A stretch of 64,000 nucleotides of DNA from CAVQGM01 sp963712065 (GCA_963712065.1 CAVQGM010000001.1:1178001-1242000), one strand, 5' to 3'; counted from the stretch's first letter, positions 16,439 through 25,397 are shown. The notes: generated from the sequence alone by a model not told the origin. Program-made: numbers and translations.

Positions 16439-18275
16439 ACGGCGCGACGACGCCCTCGGGGGGTCCGAGGTAGACGGCGACGGGGTCGCCCTTGCGCCGG
16501 GAGGCCTCGACGCGCGCCAGCAGATCCTGGTCGACGCCGGGAAGACCGACGGCCGGGTCGGTGCTGCCGCCGCCCTCGAGGGCGGTGACGAGGTCGTCCC
16601 GTCCGAGGGCGGCCAACTGGTCGCCGAGGATGGCCTCCAGCACCGTGTGGTCGGCCCGCTCCTCCGGGCTCAGGGGATCCCACCGCGCCACCTGGGTGAG
16701 GCCGGCGGTCTCGTCGGCCCGCTCGATCGACCCGACCCCGGTGACGACCCAGACCACCCAGGCCGGCGGTTGGCCGCTCGCGGCCCGGCCCGAGCCGAAC
16801 TTGATGAGCTCGGGGTCGTCGACGACCACGTCGAGGCCGTCCTTGGCGAGGGCGAGGCGCACCCCGTCGCCGACCGAGCCCCACTTCGAGCCCACCGCCC
16901 GTACGAGCACCGGACCGTCGCGGGGGACACCGGCCAGCGTCTGCGGCACGATCTCCTCGAGCGTCACCCACCACTCGCCGTCGGGGGTGCCCACCTCGTC
17001 GACCCCTCGCACCACCGTCGCCGACGACCAGAGCACGGCCACCGCACCGACGGTGGCGACCACCGCCACGAGGCGGCGTCGAGCCGTCACCGGCACCGCC
17101 GACCAGCACGACCACAGCACGGAGAGCCACCAGCACAGGGCGATCGCCCACCACCAGCGCACGAGGTACGCGAACAGCTCGCCCGTGATGCGGGAGACCG
17201 ACAGCCACCCCACGATCGCGGCCACGGCCACGACCACCTGGAAGCGCACCGCCGACCAGGCTCCCGAGCGCACCGCCAGGCCGGCGGCCAACGTGAAGGC
17301 GGCGAGCGGCACCACCAGACCGCCGAGTGGGGAGGTGAGCAGCTCGCCACGGTCGCCGACCAGCTCGAGACCACCCATCCACGGGCCGATGCCGCCGAGC
17401 TCGCGGGCGACGATGCCCGCCGCGGTGCCGAAGCCGGCCGGTGCGTCGCTCCCACCGGTGAAGTACGAGACCAGGAGCCCGAGGTTCCCGTCGCCGACGA
17501 CCTGGTCGACGACCACGGGGAGCCAGGCGATGGCGAGCACGGCCGCGGTCCACAGGAGCACCCCCCGGCGGGGGCGCCACCAGCCGGGGTCTCTCAGCGA
17601 GCCCGTTCGACGGACGTAGCCGACCACGGCAACCACCACCAAGGCGCCGACGAGCACGGCGAAGCCGACGTGGGCCTGCACGAGGAACGACCCCACGAGG
17701 GCGCCGAACGGGAGGGCCACGTCGTCGCCGTCGGTCGCCGACCACACGAGGAGCACGAAGCACAGGAACGGCAGCACGGTGACCGACGGATTCCAGGGAT
17801 CGCGCAGGAACGCCGGTCCGAGGTGGACCATGGCGACGCCGATCAGCGCCGCGGCGGCGGCGACGAGCACGAGCCGGCCTCGTCGCCACGCCAGGGCCAA
17901 CGAACCGACCACCGCAGCCAGGTTCACCAGTGCGGCCCCGAGGAGCATCCCCGACGAGCGGGCACCCACCAGCCGGTAGGGGACCGCGAGCACCCAGAAC
18001 AGGAGCGGGCCGGGGTGGTTCCACCCGAAGCGGGAGTAGGGCCCGAGCAGGGGGGTCATGCCCGTACCGACGTCGTGGGTGCGCAGCTCGAGCACGGCCC
18101 AGTCACCACCGGGGTACCAGTCGCGCGCGGCGCCCGCGATCCCGGTGACGAGCAGCGGGATCGCCACGGCGACCCCGACGGCGACGGCGACGGCCGCCGG
18201 CCACCAGCGCGGCCCGGGCGGGCGAGCGGCATCGGCCTCGCCGGGTGCGAGGGGGGTGGCGACCGGCTGGGACAC
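16434..18275 (-). CDS. Polytopic membrane protein, GT-C glycosyltransferase-like, function unknown
   Basis: 613 residues with GTG start; TAGCAT (18287-18282) lies six bases upstream, implying a leaderless transcript. About 10-11 hydrophobic segments are visible from residue 27 to 430, followed by a soluble C-terminal domain of about 180 residues. The first loop (GGDWAVLELRTHDVGTGMTPLLGPYSRFGWNHPGPLLFW) has acidic residues of the type that serve as catalytic or donor-binding residues in GT-C enzymes such as mannosyl- and arabinosyltransferases, which use polyprenyl-phosphate sugars. The assignment rests on topology and this loop only. A sugar transferase for cell envelope glycan is the best guess. 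Confidence 0.6.
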   Translation of the reverse strand: MSQPVATPLAPGEADAARPPGPRWWPAAVAVAVGVAVAIPLLVTGIAGAARDWYPGGDWAVLELRTHDVGTGMTPLLGPYSRFGWNHPGPLLFWVLAVPYRLVGARSSGMLLGAALVNLAAVVGSLALAWRRGRLVLVAAAAALIGVAMVHLGPAFLRDPWNPSVTVLPFLCFVLLVWSATDGDDVALPFGALVGSFLVQAHVGFAVLVGALVVVAVVGYVRRTGSLRDPGWWRPRRGVLLWTAAVLAIAWLPVVVDQVVGDGNLGLLVSYFTGGSDAPAGFGTAAGIVARELGGIGPWMGGLELVGDRGELLTSPLGGLVVPLAAFTLAAGLAVRSGAWSAVRFQVVVAVAAIVGWLSVSRITGELFAYLVRWWWAIALCWWLSVLWSCWSAVPVTARRRLVAVVATVGAVAVLWSSATVVRGVDEVGTPDGEWWVTLEEIVPQTLAGVPRDGPVLVRAVGSKWGSVGDGVRLALAKDGLDVVVDDPELIKFGSGRAASGQPPAWVVWVVTGVGSIERADETAGLTQVARWDPLSPEERADHTVLEAILGDQLAALGRDDLVTALEGGGSTDPAVGLPGVDQDLLARVEASRRKGDPVAVYLGPPEGVVAPS

Positions 18276-18319
18276 GCCGTGATGCTAGGAGGCCCCCGGG
18301 GTCCGACCGGCGCGGGTCG

Positions 18320-19423
18320 TCAGGAGAACGTCAGCACGGTGCGAACGCCGCGTGCGGCCCGCAGGTCGTCCATGGCCTCGTTGATCTCGACCACCGGACG
18401 GCGGGCGGTGATCAGGCCCTCCAGGTCGAGACGACCCGCCTTCCACAACGCCAGCAGGCGCGGGATGTCGCGGCGGGAGTGGACGCTGCCGAGCAGGCAG
18501 CCGAGGAGCTTCTTCTCGGTGGACCCGAAGACCGCGAGGGGGTCGATGGTCAGCGGGTCGTCGATCGGCGGTGCCCCCACGATGACGGTGGTGCCGCCCA
18601 TGCGGGTGCTGTCGATGCCGGTCCGCACCAGCGCCGCCCGGCCCGCGGCCTCGAACGCGTAGTCGGCTCCGACGCCGCCGGTGATCTCGAACACGGCGGT
18701 GGGCACGTCGTCGGCCGTCGGATCGAGCGCATGGGTGGCACCGAAGCGCTGGGCCACCTCGCGTCGCTCGGCCACCGGATCGCTCACGATGATCGGGGTC
18801 GCGCCGGCGAGCACCGCTCCCTGCACGATCGACAGGCCGACCCCACCGAGCCCGGTGACGAGCACGCTGGCACCGGGCTCGACCGCGGCGGTGTTCAGCA
18901 CCGCGCCGACCCCGGTCTGCACCGCGCAGCCGACCACGCAGGCCACGTCGAGGGGGATGTCGTCGTCGATGCGGACCGCGGCCGCCTCCACGACGTTCGC
19001 CAACTCGCCGAACGCGCCGATGGCCAGACCGCGGTAGACGGTCTCCCCCTGGCGGCTCAGGCGCGTGCCGCCATCGAGGAACGTGCCGGTCATGAGGGAC
19101 AGCGCGTTGATGCAGATGCTGAACTCGCCGCGGGTGCACGAGTAGCACTGCCCGCACGGCGGGCACGGCGTCAGCACGACCCGGTCGCCCGGCGCGACGA
19201 GCGTGACCCCGTCGCCGACCGCCTCCACGACGCCGGCGGCCTCGTGGCCGAGCACGGTCGGCACCGCGCCGGGCAGCGCCCCGTCGATGATGCTGAGGTC
19301 GGAGTGACAGGCCCCGCAGTGGTGGATGCGGACCTGGACCTCGCCGGTCCGGGGCGGCTCGATGTCGACGTCGTCGACGAGCAGGAGGGGCTGGCCGTGG
19401 TTCTCGAGCAGGGCGGCACGCAT
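18320..19423 (-). CDS. Zinc-dependent alcohol dehydrogenase (MDR superfamily)
   Basis: 367 residues. Catalytic-zinc ligands are visible (CGACHSD with Cys about 37, and GHEAAG with His about 60), as are the four structural-zinc cysteines CPPCGQCYSCTRGEFSIC, the proton relay region, and the NAD-binding loop VLVTGLGGVGLS with an Asp at the end of the next strand (IVSDP), which favours NAD. The C-terminal LLGCLLGSVHSRRDIPRLLALWKAGRLDLEGLIT resembles S-nitrosomycothiol/formaldehyde dehydrogenase-type class III enzymes, so mycothiol- or thiol-linked aldehyde oxidation is possible. TAGGCT lies eight bases before the ATG. It is divergent from the HisN-like gene with only 34 bp between starts. Confidence 0.9.
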   Translation of the reverse strand: MRAALLENHGQPLLLVDDVDIEPPRTGEVQVRIHHCGACHSDLSIIDGALPGAVPTVLGHEAAGVVEAVGDGVTLVAPGDRVVLTPCPPCGQCYSCTRGEFSICINALSLMTGTFLDGGTRLSRQGETVYRGLAIGAFGELANVVEAAAVRIDDDIPLDVACVVGCAVQTGVGAVLNTAAVEPGASVLVTGLGGVGLSIVQGAVLAGATPIIVSDPVAERREVAQRFGATHALDPTADDVPTAVFEITGGVGADYAFEAAGRAALVRTGIDSTRMGGTTVIVGAPPIDDPLTIDPLAVFGSTEKKLLGCLLGSVHSRRDIPRLLALWKAGRLDLEGLITARRPVVEINEAMDDLRAARGVRTVLTFS

Positions 19424-19457
19424 GGCGCCGGAGCCTACCGAGGGCCATCATGCCGAG

Positions 19458-20267
19458 GTGCCGACCATCGACGACGCCCACCGCCAGCGCCAGATCCTCG
19501 ACGACGTGGTGGCGCTCGTCCGCGACGCCGGCGACCTCACCCTCCAGTGGTTCCGCAGCCAGACCCTCGCCGTGGAGCGCAAGGACGACGGCACCCCGGT
19601 GACCGAGGCCGACCGCGCCGCGGAGCGCTTCTTGCGGGTCGAGCTCGAACGCCGGTTCCCCGACGACGGCATCATCGGCGAGGAGGAGGACGAACGCGCC
19701 GGCACCTCGGGTGCGGTCTGGGTCATCGACCCGATCGACGGCACCAAGGCGTTCGCCCGTGGCGTGCCGCTCTACAGCAACCTGGTCGCCCGCTACGACG
19801 GCGACGGCTGCCAGCTCGGCGTGATCAACCTGCCCGCCCTCGGCGAGACCGTGTTCGCCGGCCGGGGGCTCGGGTGCCACCACCGGCTCGCCGACGGCAC
19901 CCACGAGCGGCCCCGGGTGAGCCGCCATCCCACCCTCGAGGGGGGTGCGCTGTGCACGTCCGGCCTCGGCCCGTGGAGCCCGGAGCGGCTCGCCGCGGTC
20001 GATCGGTCGGGGGCGCTGCTGCGGACCTGGGGCGACGGCTACGGCTTCGCCCTGCTCGCCACCGGCCGGATCGAGGCCATGGTCGACCCGCAGGTCGCGG
20101 TGTGGGACCTCGGGCCGCTGCCGGTGCTGGTGGCCGAGGCCGGTGGCCGCTTCACCGGCCTGGACGGCGGGCCGTCGCCCTCCGATCTCGATCCGGGCCG
20201 CACCCACGCCGCGGTGGCGACCAACGGCCTGGTCCACGACGAGGTGCTGGCCATCCTCGCGCCCTGA
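19458..20267 (+). CDS. Inositol-monophosphatase family phosphatase, probable histidinol-phosphatase (HisN type)
   Basis: 269 residues from the GTG at 19458. Metal-binding signatures of the IMPase family are complete: GEEEDE (first Glu), WVIDPIDGTKAFARG (DPxDGT) and VAVWDLGPLPVLVAEAGGRFTGLDGG (WD). The segment RTWGDGYGFALLATGRIEAMVDPQ is characteristic of the actinobacterial HisN branch, where the enzyme dephosphorylates histidinol phosphate. Inositol-1-phosphate or 3'-phosphoadenosine-phosphate phosphatase activity cannot be excluded. No other his genes are adjacent. It converges on the ECF sigma gene with three bases between the stops. Confidence 0.82.
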   Translation: MPTIDDAHRQRQILDDVVALVRDAGDLTLQWFRSQTLAVERKDDGTPVTEADRAAERFLRVELERRFPDDGIIGEEEDERAGTSGAVWVIDPIDGTKAFARGVPLYSNLVARYDGDGCQLGVINLPALGETVFAGRGLGCHHRLADGTHERPRVSRHPTLEGGALCTSGLGPWSPERLAAVDRSGALLRTWGDGYGFALLATGRIEAMVDPQVAVWDLGPLPVLVAEAGGRFTGLDGGPSPSDLDPGRTHAAVATNGLVHDEVLAILAP

Positions 20268-20270
20268 CCC

Positions 20271-20810
20271 CTACTCGGCGGCCTCGCGGCCGACACCGTC
20301 GTCGATGCCGTCGAGGAGGTCCTGGCGGGCACGCGCCACCCGGGACCGGATCGTGCCGACCGGGCACCCGCAGACCTCGGCCGCCTCGGCGTAGCCGAGG
20401 CCCAGCACCTGGGTGAGCACGAACGCCTCCCGCCGGTCGTCCCCGAGCCCGGCGACGAGGACGTCGAGCGACACCGCCGCCGTGGGATCGACCACGACGG
20501 CGTCGAGCTCGGCCTGCCGCTCGAGGCGACCGGTCAGGACCCGCCGGCGCGACCGGCGGCGCAGCTCGTCGACGCAGGTGTGCCGGGCGATGGTCAGCAC
20601 GAAGGTGCGGGCGGAGGCGTCGCCCCGGAAGCTCGGCAGGGCCCGGATGGCGCGCAGGAGCGTCTCCTGGGTCAGGTCGTCGGCGGCGTCGCGGTCGACC
20701 AGGTGGGCGCACAGCCGCCACACGTCGACCTGGGCGCCGGCCACGAAGCGGGCCAGGGCCTCCTGGTCGCCGGCTCCGGCCCGGCGGGCCTGCTCGGTCA
20801 GCGCGTCCAC
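20271..20810 (-). CDS. ECF RNA polymerase sigma factor (copper-module associated)
   Basis: About 179 residues (GTG at 20810; another GTG at 20828 would add six). Sigma region 2 is visible as ALARFVAGAQVDVWRLCAHLVDRDAADDLTQETLLRAIRALPSFRGDASARTFVLTIARHTCVDELRRRSRR, and region 4 as LDVLVAGLGDDRREAFVLTQVLGLGYAEAAEVCGCPVGTIRSRVARARQDL, which contains the DNA-binding helix-turn-helix. A CACACT hexamer six bases before the start suggests its own leaderless, housekeeping-type promoter. It is divergent from the zinc-finger protein and copper genes, so it probably controls them. Its partner placement resembles Mycobacterium SigC, which is linked to copper acquisition. Confidence 0.88.
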   Translation of the reverse strand: MDALTEQARRAGAGDQEALARFVAGAQVDVWRLCAHLVDRDAADDLTQETLLRAIRALPSFRGDASARTFVLTIARHTCVDELRRRSRRRVLTGRLERQAELDAVVVDPTAAVSLDVLVAGLGDDRREAFVLTQVLGLGYAEAAEVCGCPVGTIRSRVARARQDLLDGIDDGVGREAAE

Positions 20811-20860
20811 CCCCGAAGTGTGCCCCACGCGCCCGGGTGTTTCGAACGGCCGGCTCCGCC

Positions 20861-20887
20861 GGGAACCGGGGGACGGCCCCGGACGAC
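20861..20887 (+). promoter_or_regulatory. ECF-type promoter candidate for the copper operon
   Basis: GGGAAC (20861-20866) and CGAC (20884-20887) are separated by 17 bases, the arrangement of ECF promoters (-35 GGAAC, -10 CGTC/CGAC-like). The predicted start of transcription falls a few bases before the ATG at 20897. The neighbouring divergent ECF factor is the natural candidate to use it. Confidence 0.4.
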
Positions 20888-20896
20888 TACCTCTCC

Positions 20897-21505
20897 ATGG
20901 CGTGCACCCGGTACCACGAGGCCCTGTCGGCACGGATCGACGGCGAGGACGGTGGCGTCCCCGAGGCCGATCTCGACGTCCACCTGACCGCCTGCGCCGA
21001 CTGCCGGCGCTTCGCCCAGGAGCTCGCCGACCTGCATCGGCTGGCACGCGTGCGCGCCGCCGAACGGGTCCCGGACCTCACCGGATCGATCCTCGCCGCC
21101 GCCGACGGCCCACCGGTGCGGGCGCTGCGGGCGGTGTCCGCCGAGACCGTCGCTCGGATCACCCTCGCCATCACCGGGCTGGTGCTCGTGGCGATCTCGG
21201 CGCCCGACCTCCTGGCCGGCGAGTCGGGCTCCAACCACCTCGCAGCATGGGACATCGCCTTCGGGGCCGGCCTCCTCGTCGCCGCCCGCCGGACCGACCG
21301 GTCCCGGGCCCTCATCCCGTTCGCGGCCGTGCTCGTGGCCGCCATGACCATCGCCGCCGTGGCCGACGCCCACCACGGCCACGTCGCCGACCACGGTCTC
21401 TCCCACCATCTCCTCGAGGTGGCCGGGCTGGCGCTCCTGTGGTGGTGCGCCCGCGCCTCGCGTGCACTCGACGGGCCGTCACGCACCACAATGAGAGCTG
21501 CGTGA
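20897..21505 (+). CDS. Zinc-finger (zf-HC2) membrane protein, putative anti-sigma factor
   Basis: 202 residues from the ATG at 20897. Residues 5-40 form an anti-sigma zinc finger (CTRYHEALSARIDGE, then DVHLTACADCRRF giving HxxxCxxC), a fold that binds ECF sigma factors. About four hydrophobic segments follow (for example VARITLAITGLVLVAISAPDLL and LIPFAAVLVAAMTIAAVADA). A His-rich loop HHGHVADHGLSHH precedes the last helix and could bind copper or zinc. The stop overlaps the start of the CopC-CopD gene (GTGA), implying co-translation. The sigma factor is divergent rather than co-directional, which is unusual for a sigma/anti-sigma pair. Confidence 0.72.
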   Translation: MACTRYHEALSARIDGEDGGVPEADLDVHLTACADCRRFAQELADLHRLARVRAAERVPDLTGSILAAADGPPVRALRAVSAETVARITLAITGLVLVAISAPDLLAGESGSNHLAAWDIAFGAGLLVAARRTDRSRALIPFAAVLVAAMTIAAVADAHHGHVADHGLSHHLLEVAGLALLWWCARASRALDGPSRTTMRAA

Positions 21506-23334
21506 CGACGACTCCTCTCCGGCCCGACCCCAGACGTACCCCCCTGAGGCTCCTCCCCGCGCTCGCCGGCGCCCTGCTCCTCCTCGGGCTGTGGGCCGTC
21601 CCCGCGTCGGCCCACGCCGTGGTCACCTCGTCGTCCCCGTACGACGGTCAGGTGCTCGCCGAGGCCCCGTCGGAGGTGCGGGTGGACTTCAGCGAGTCGG
21701 TGTCGATCGACCTGGGCGGGCTGACCGTGGTCGACACCGAGGGGAACGAGGTCCAGCAGGGAGACGCCTCGTTGGAAGGCGGCGGCAGGATCCTCCGGGT
21801 CGCGGTCGAGCTCGACCTCGCCGAGGGCACCTACGTCGCCAACTACCGCGTCGTGTCCGGCGACGGTCACCCGGTGAGCGGGGCGATCGTGTTCGGCGTC
21901 GGGGCCGACACGGTCCTCGACCAGCGTGCCGCCGCGGGCGTGTCGGCCGAGGGCGACCCGCCGTTCGAGATCGCCGGGGCCGTGTCCCGGTTCATCACCT
22001 ACGTGGCCGCGTTGCTCGCCGCCGGGCTCGCCCTGTTCCTCGGGTTCGTGCACGACCAGCACAAGGACCGCTGGAAGCTCACCCCGATCGTGCGCTTGGC
22101 GACCCTGCTCGCCGCCATCGGCGCGGTGCTGACCATCGGATCCCAGGCGGCCCTCGCCACCGGCGGGGGCCTGTCGGCGGCGACGGACGTCTCCACGCTC
22201 CGAACCGTGCTCACCGAGGGGCTCGGCTGGCAGTCGATCATCCTGCTCGCCGGGCTCGCGCTGGTGCACCTGTCCACCGACACCAACCGTCTCCTCGTGG
22301 CCCAGGCGCTCGCCTTCTACGGCTGGCTGGCGGTCGGCATCGGGTTCGCGTTCTGGGGGCACGCCACCGCCGCCCCCAACGAGGCGGTCGCGGTGATGGC
22401 CGACGTGATCCACGTGCTGGCCGCCGCCTTCTGGTTCGGGGGTGTCGTCGGGCTCTGGTCGACCCTCGCCCGGCGGCGGCCGCGCCGGGCGCTGCTAGCC
22501 CGATCGGTCGGCGCCGCGGCCAACGTCGGCGTCGAGGAGGACGACCGCGACGACGGCACCGCCGTCGCCGAGGACGCCCGACCGGGGTCGGTGGCGTCGT
22601 CGGCCCGACTCGTCGGCCGGTTCTCGACCCTCGCCGCCATCTCCGTCGGCTTCCTCACGGTCGCCGGCATCGCCCTGTCGTGGCAGGAGGTGGACGGGCT
22701 CGGCAACCTGCTCCCCACCACCTACGGCCGACTCCTGGTGGCCAAGGTGGCGGTCGCCGTCGCCATCATCGGCGTCGCCGCCTACAACCGGTTCCGGCTC
22801 GTGCCCGACATCGTCGACCCCATCGAGGACGACGAGACCGACGCCGCCACCGTCGCCGAGATCCGCTCCCTCGAGGCGGCCAGCTTCGAAAAGCTGACCC
22901 GGACGCTCGGCCTCGAGGCCGTCGGCATGGTCCTCGTGCTGGCCCTCACCGCCGTCCTCGTGAACGTGACCCCGGCGCGGATCTCCGCGGCCGGCACGGA
23001 GCCGGTGGTGTTCAACCAGACCCTGCCCCACGTGGGCGACCAGCAGATGAACCTCGTCGTGGCCCCCGCCGCGCCGGGCGCCAACACCATGCACCTCCAA
23101 CTCCTCGACGGCACCGGACGGCCCGTCGACGGGATCCAGTCCGCCACCGTCGAGTACCGACTCCCCGCCGAGGGCATCGAGGCGTCGGAACGAGCCGGGC
23201 TCGAGGCCGGCCCCGGCCACTTCGTCGTCGAGGACGCCGAGATGCCGTTGCGCGGCACGTGGGAGGTCACGGTCGTGTCCCGCGTCTCGGACTTCGTCCA
23301 GGAGCGCACCGTCTTCCAGGTCCCGATCCGATGA
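21502..23334 (+). CDS. CopC-CopD fusion copper transport protein (YcnJ-like)
   Basis: 610 residues, GTG start overlapping the upstream stop by four bases. A signal sequence ends ASA just before HAVVTSSSPYDGQVL, so the mature protein would start with the N-terminal His that binds Cu(II) in CopC. The CopC domain runs to about residue 125 (VDFSESVSIDLGGLTVVD, NYRVVSGDGHPVSGAIVFGV). The CopD part then has about eight membrane helices (FITYVAALLAAGLALFLGF, VIHVLAAAFWFGGVVGLW, FSTLAAISVGFLTVAGIALSW and others) with His residues in the membrane, and an outer C-terminal beta domain of about 120 residues. It is expected to bring copper across the membrane. It overlaps ycnI by four bases. Confidence 0.9.
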   Translation: MTTTPLRPDPRRTPLRLLPALAGALLLLGLWAVPASAHAVVTSSSPYDGQVLAEAPSEVRVDFSESVSIDLGGLTVVDTEGNEVQQGDASLEGGGRILRVAVELDLAEGTYVANYRVVSGDGHPVSGAIVFGVGADTVLDQRAAAGVSAEGDPPFEIAGAVSRFITYVAALLAAGLALFLGFVHDQHKDRWKLTPIVRLATLLAAIGAVLTIGSQAALATGGGLSAATDVSTLRTVLTEGLGWQSIILLAGLALVHLSTDTNRLLVAQALAFYGWLAVGIGFAFWGHATAAPNEAVAVMADVIHVLAAAFWFGGVVGLWSTLARRRPRRALLARSVGAAANVGVEEDDRDDGTAVAEDARPGSVASSARLVGRFSTLAAISVGFLTVAGIALSWQEVDGLGNLLPTTYGRLLVAKVAVAVAIIGVAAYNRFRLVPDIVDPIEDDETDAATVAEIRSLEAASFEKLTRTLGLEAVGMVLVLALTAVLVNVTPARISAAGTEPVVFNQTLPHVGDQQMNLVVAPAAPGANTMHLQLLDGTGRPVDGIQSATVEYRLPAEGIEASERAGLEAGPGHFVVEDAEMPLRGTWEVTVVSRVSDFVQERTVFQVPIR

Positions 23335-24101
23335 CCACCTCGACCACCCCCACCCGGAGCGAACCCATGCCCGCAATCCGACCGGCCCACCCCCCGGCCC
23401 GCCTCCCGACCGGGCCGATCCCGACCAGGCCGATCCCGAGCCTCCTCGTCGTGGTCGTCGGCGCCGTCGCCGCCGTGCTGGTCGCCGCCGGACCCGCCGG
23501 TGCCCACGTCGAGGCCGACGAGCCCGCCGTCGGGCCCGATGGCGCCACCACCATCGACTTCACCTTCGACCACGGCTGCGACGGTCAACCGACGACCTCG
23601 CTCCGGGTAGAGATCCCGCCCGGCGTGACCGACATCGTGCCCGAGCCCAGGGACGGCTGGCAGGTCCAGGTGAGCGCCACCGAGTTCGGCTGGTCGGGTG
23701 GCTCGATCCCCGACCGCGAGGAGGCGACGTTCCGGGCCGCCATGCGCGTGTCGGGCGAGGCGGGCACCACGATCTACTTCCCGACCCTGCAGGGCTGCCC
23801 CACCGCCGAGCTGGCCTGGATCGACCGCCCGGACCCCGGCGGGCCCGAGCCCGAGGACGTGGCTCCCTCGGTGACCCTCACCGAGACCGTCGCCGCCCCG
23901 CCCACCGCTGCGGCGCCCACCACTGCAGCACCGACGACCAGCGCCGGCCCCACCACCACCGAGGCGGCGGCGCCGATCAGCCAGGACCAGGGAGCCGATC
24001 GGGGCACGGCGGGCCTGATCGTGATCATCGTGGTCGTGGCGATGATCGCCGGCGGTGCCGGGTTGCTCTACCTCCGCAACCGTGGCAAGGGCCGTGTCTG
24101 A
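23331..24101 (+). CDS. YcnI-like DUF1775 copper-binding protein
   Basis: 256 residues; the ATG overlaps the copCD stop (ATGA). After a hydrophobic export segment ending AGPAGAHVEADEPAV the mature N-terminus would again be a His, the copper ligand of YcnI proteins. The DUF1775 domain follows (TTIDFTFDHGCDGQPTTSLRVEIPPGVTDIVPEPRDGWQVQV, FPTLQGC). A Thr/Ala/Pro linker leads to one C-terminal membrane helix (GLIVIIVVVAMIAGGAGLLYLRNRGKGR) that anchors it to the outer face. The family is linked to copper handling beside YcnJ. The long N-terminal stretch before the signal hydrophobic core (about 35 residues) suggests the true start might be the ATG a few codons later. Confidence 0.86.
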   Translation: MTTSTTPTRSEPMPAIRPAHPPARLPTGPIPTRPIPSLLVVVVGAVAAVLVAAGPAGAHVEADEPAVGPDGATTIDFTFDHGCDGQPTTSLRVEIPPGVTDIVPEPRDGWQVQVSATEFGWSGGSIPDREEATFRAAMRVSGEAGTTIYFPTLQGCPTAELAWIDRPDPGGPEPEDVAPSVTLTETVAAPPTAAAPTTAAPTTSAGPTTTEAAAPISQDQGADRGTAGLIVIIVVVAMIAGGAGLLYLRNRGKGRV

Positions 24102-24849
24102 CGTGCCGCCCGACGACGCCTACTTCGCCGCGCTGACCGACGACGCCCACGCCCTGGCCACCTTGGACCCACCCGACCTGGCGGTCCGGGTGCCGGCCTG
24201 CCCGGACTGGACGGTCGCCGACCTCCTCGGGCACCTCGGCGGCGTCCACCGGTGGGCGACGGCCCTGGTCCTGGCGCCGCATGGCGAGCGCGTGCGTCGA
24301 CGGGAGATCGCCCCACCGCCCGACGGTGACGCCGTGGTGACCTGGTGCGCCGAGGCCGTCGCCGGGTCGCTCGCCGCCCTACGGGCGGTCGACCTCGACG
24401 GCTCCGCCTCCACCTGGGCGGGCCCCGCGCCCCGGCGATGGTGGCTGCGCCGGCTGGCCCACGAGACGGCCGTGCACCGGGTCGACCTCGACCAGTCCCT
24501 CGGCGGCGACCGATCCTGGCCGGGCGATCTGGCGGTCGACGCCGTCGACGAGTGGCTCGACGTGTTCGTGGCGTCGCTCGTCACCCCCGACCAGCTCGCC
24601 GGCCTGGACGGGACGATCCACCTGCATCGCACCGACGACCTCGACGGCGCGGCGCCCGGGGAGTGGCTCGTGGCCATCTCCGACGGGACGGTGACCGTCG
24701 ACCGCACCCACGCAAAGGGCGAGGTGGCCGCCCGCGGGCCGGCGTCGACCCTGGCCCTCGTGCTGTGGCGACGGGCACCCGTCGACGACCTGGAGCTGTT
24801 CGGCAACCGGGCCCTGCTCGACGGGCTCGTCGATCGGGTCCGGTTCTAG
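24094..24849 (+). CDS. Mycothiol-dependent maleylpyruvate isomerase-like (DinB superfamily) protein
   Basis: About 251 residues if the GTG at 24094 is used (overlapping the ycnI stop); the GTG at 24103 is an alternative. The N-terminal domain has the MDMPI/TIGR03083-type signature: VRVPACPDWTVADLLGHLGGVHRWATALV with the first metal His, and the second metal-binding group RRLAHETAVHRVDLDQ (Glu and His). The C-terminal domain (VASLVTPDQL, ALVLWRRAPVDDLELFGNRALLD) is the SCP2-like half typical of these proteins. Members are mycothiol-dependent isomerases or transferases, but most are uncharacterised. Its overlap with the copper genes may only reflect operon packing. Confidence 0.8.
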   Translation: MSDVPPDDAYFAALTDDAHALATLDPPDLAVRVPACPDWTVADLLGHLGGVHRWATALVLAPHGERVRRREIAPPPDGDAVVTWCAEAVAGSLAALRAVDLDGSASTWAGPAPRRWWLRRLAHETAVHRVDLDQSLGGDRSWPGDLAVDAVDEWLDVFVASLVTPDQLAGLDGTIHLHRTDDLDGAAPGEWLVAISDGTVTVDRTHAKGEVAARGPASTLALVLWRRAPVDDLELFGNRALLDGLVDRVRF

Positions 24850-24857
24850 GTGTTCAC

Positions 24858-25397
24858 CTAGAGCTCGGGGCCATCCGCCCGCACCTGCTCCACCCTGGCC
24901 ATGGCGTCGCGGAGCTGATCGATCCACTCGGCCTGATGGCGACCGACCAGGCGGACGCACCAGGCGAGGGCCTCGCTGCGGCTGCGCGCCACCCCGGCGT
25001 CGATGAGGGTGTCGAGGACCGAGCGCTCGGCCATGCGCAACCGGGTCATCACCGGGACCGACTGCGTCGTGAACAGCTCCTCGCGCTCGCCGCAGCGGGC
25101 TCCCCACGACACCTTTCGGGCCCACATGGCCTCGGCCTCGTCGGCGATGCGCATGCGCACCTCGCGGGTGTCCTCGCGGAAGCCCTTGATGCGGGCGGCG
25201 CGGGCGGCAGCGACGGCCTCCTCGCTCCCCTCCTCACCGGTGTCGGGGACGGCGAGGTCGCCGACGACGAGGATCTCCTCCCGGTCGGCCTGCACCCTCG
25301 GCGGCCCGTGGAACCAGCCGTCGGGCACCCGCCCGGCGAACCAACCCTGCACCTCGTCGACCGTCCACACCCGCTGCTGACCGTGCTGAGATTTCAT
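24858..25397 (-). CDS. Small actinobacterial protein with C-terminal ribbon-helix-helix-like segment, probable autoregulator
   Basis: 179 residues, ATG at 25397. The N-terminal half (RVWTVDEVQGWFAGRVPDGWFHGPPRVQADREEILVVGDLAVPD) is followed by a charged helix with RIKGFREDTREVRMRIADEAEAMWARKVSWGARCGERE, and the C-terminus reads TRLRMAERSVLDTLIDAGVARSRSEALAWCVRLVGRHQAEWIDQLRDAM, which looks like the strand and two helices of a ribbon-helix-helix DNA-binding fold (VARSRSEALAWCV). I do not know a named family. AT-rich 9-bp repeats cover its own start codon, so autoregulation is likely. Confidence 0.6.
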   Translation of the reverse strand: MKSQHGQQRVWTVDEVQGWFAGRVPDGWFHGPPRVQADREEILVVGDLAVPDTGEEGSEEAVAAARAARIKGFREDTREVRMRIADEAEAMWARKVSWGARCGEREELFTTQSVPVMTRLRMAERSVLDTLIDAGVARSRSEALAWCVRLVGRHQAEWIDQLRDAMARVEQVRADGPEL

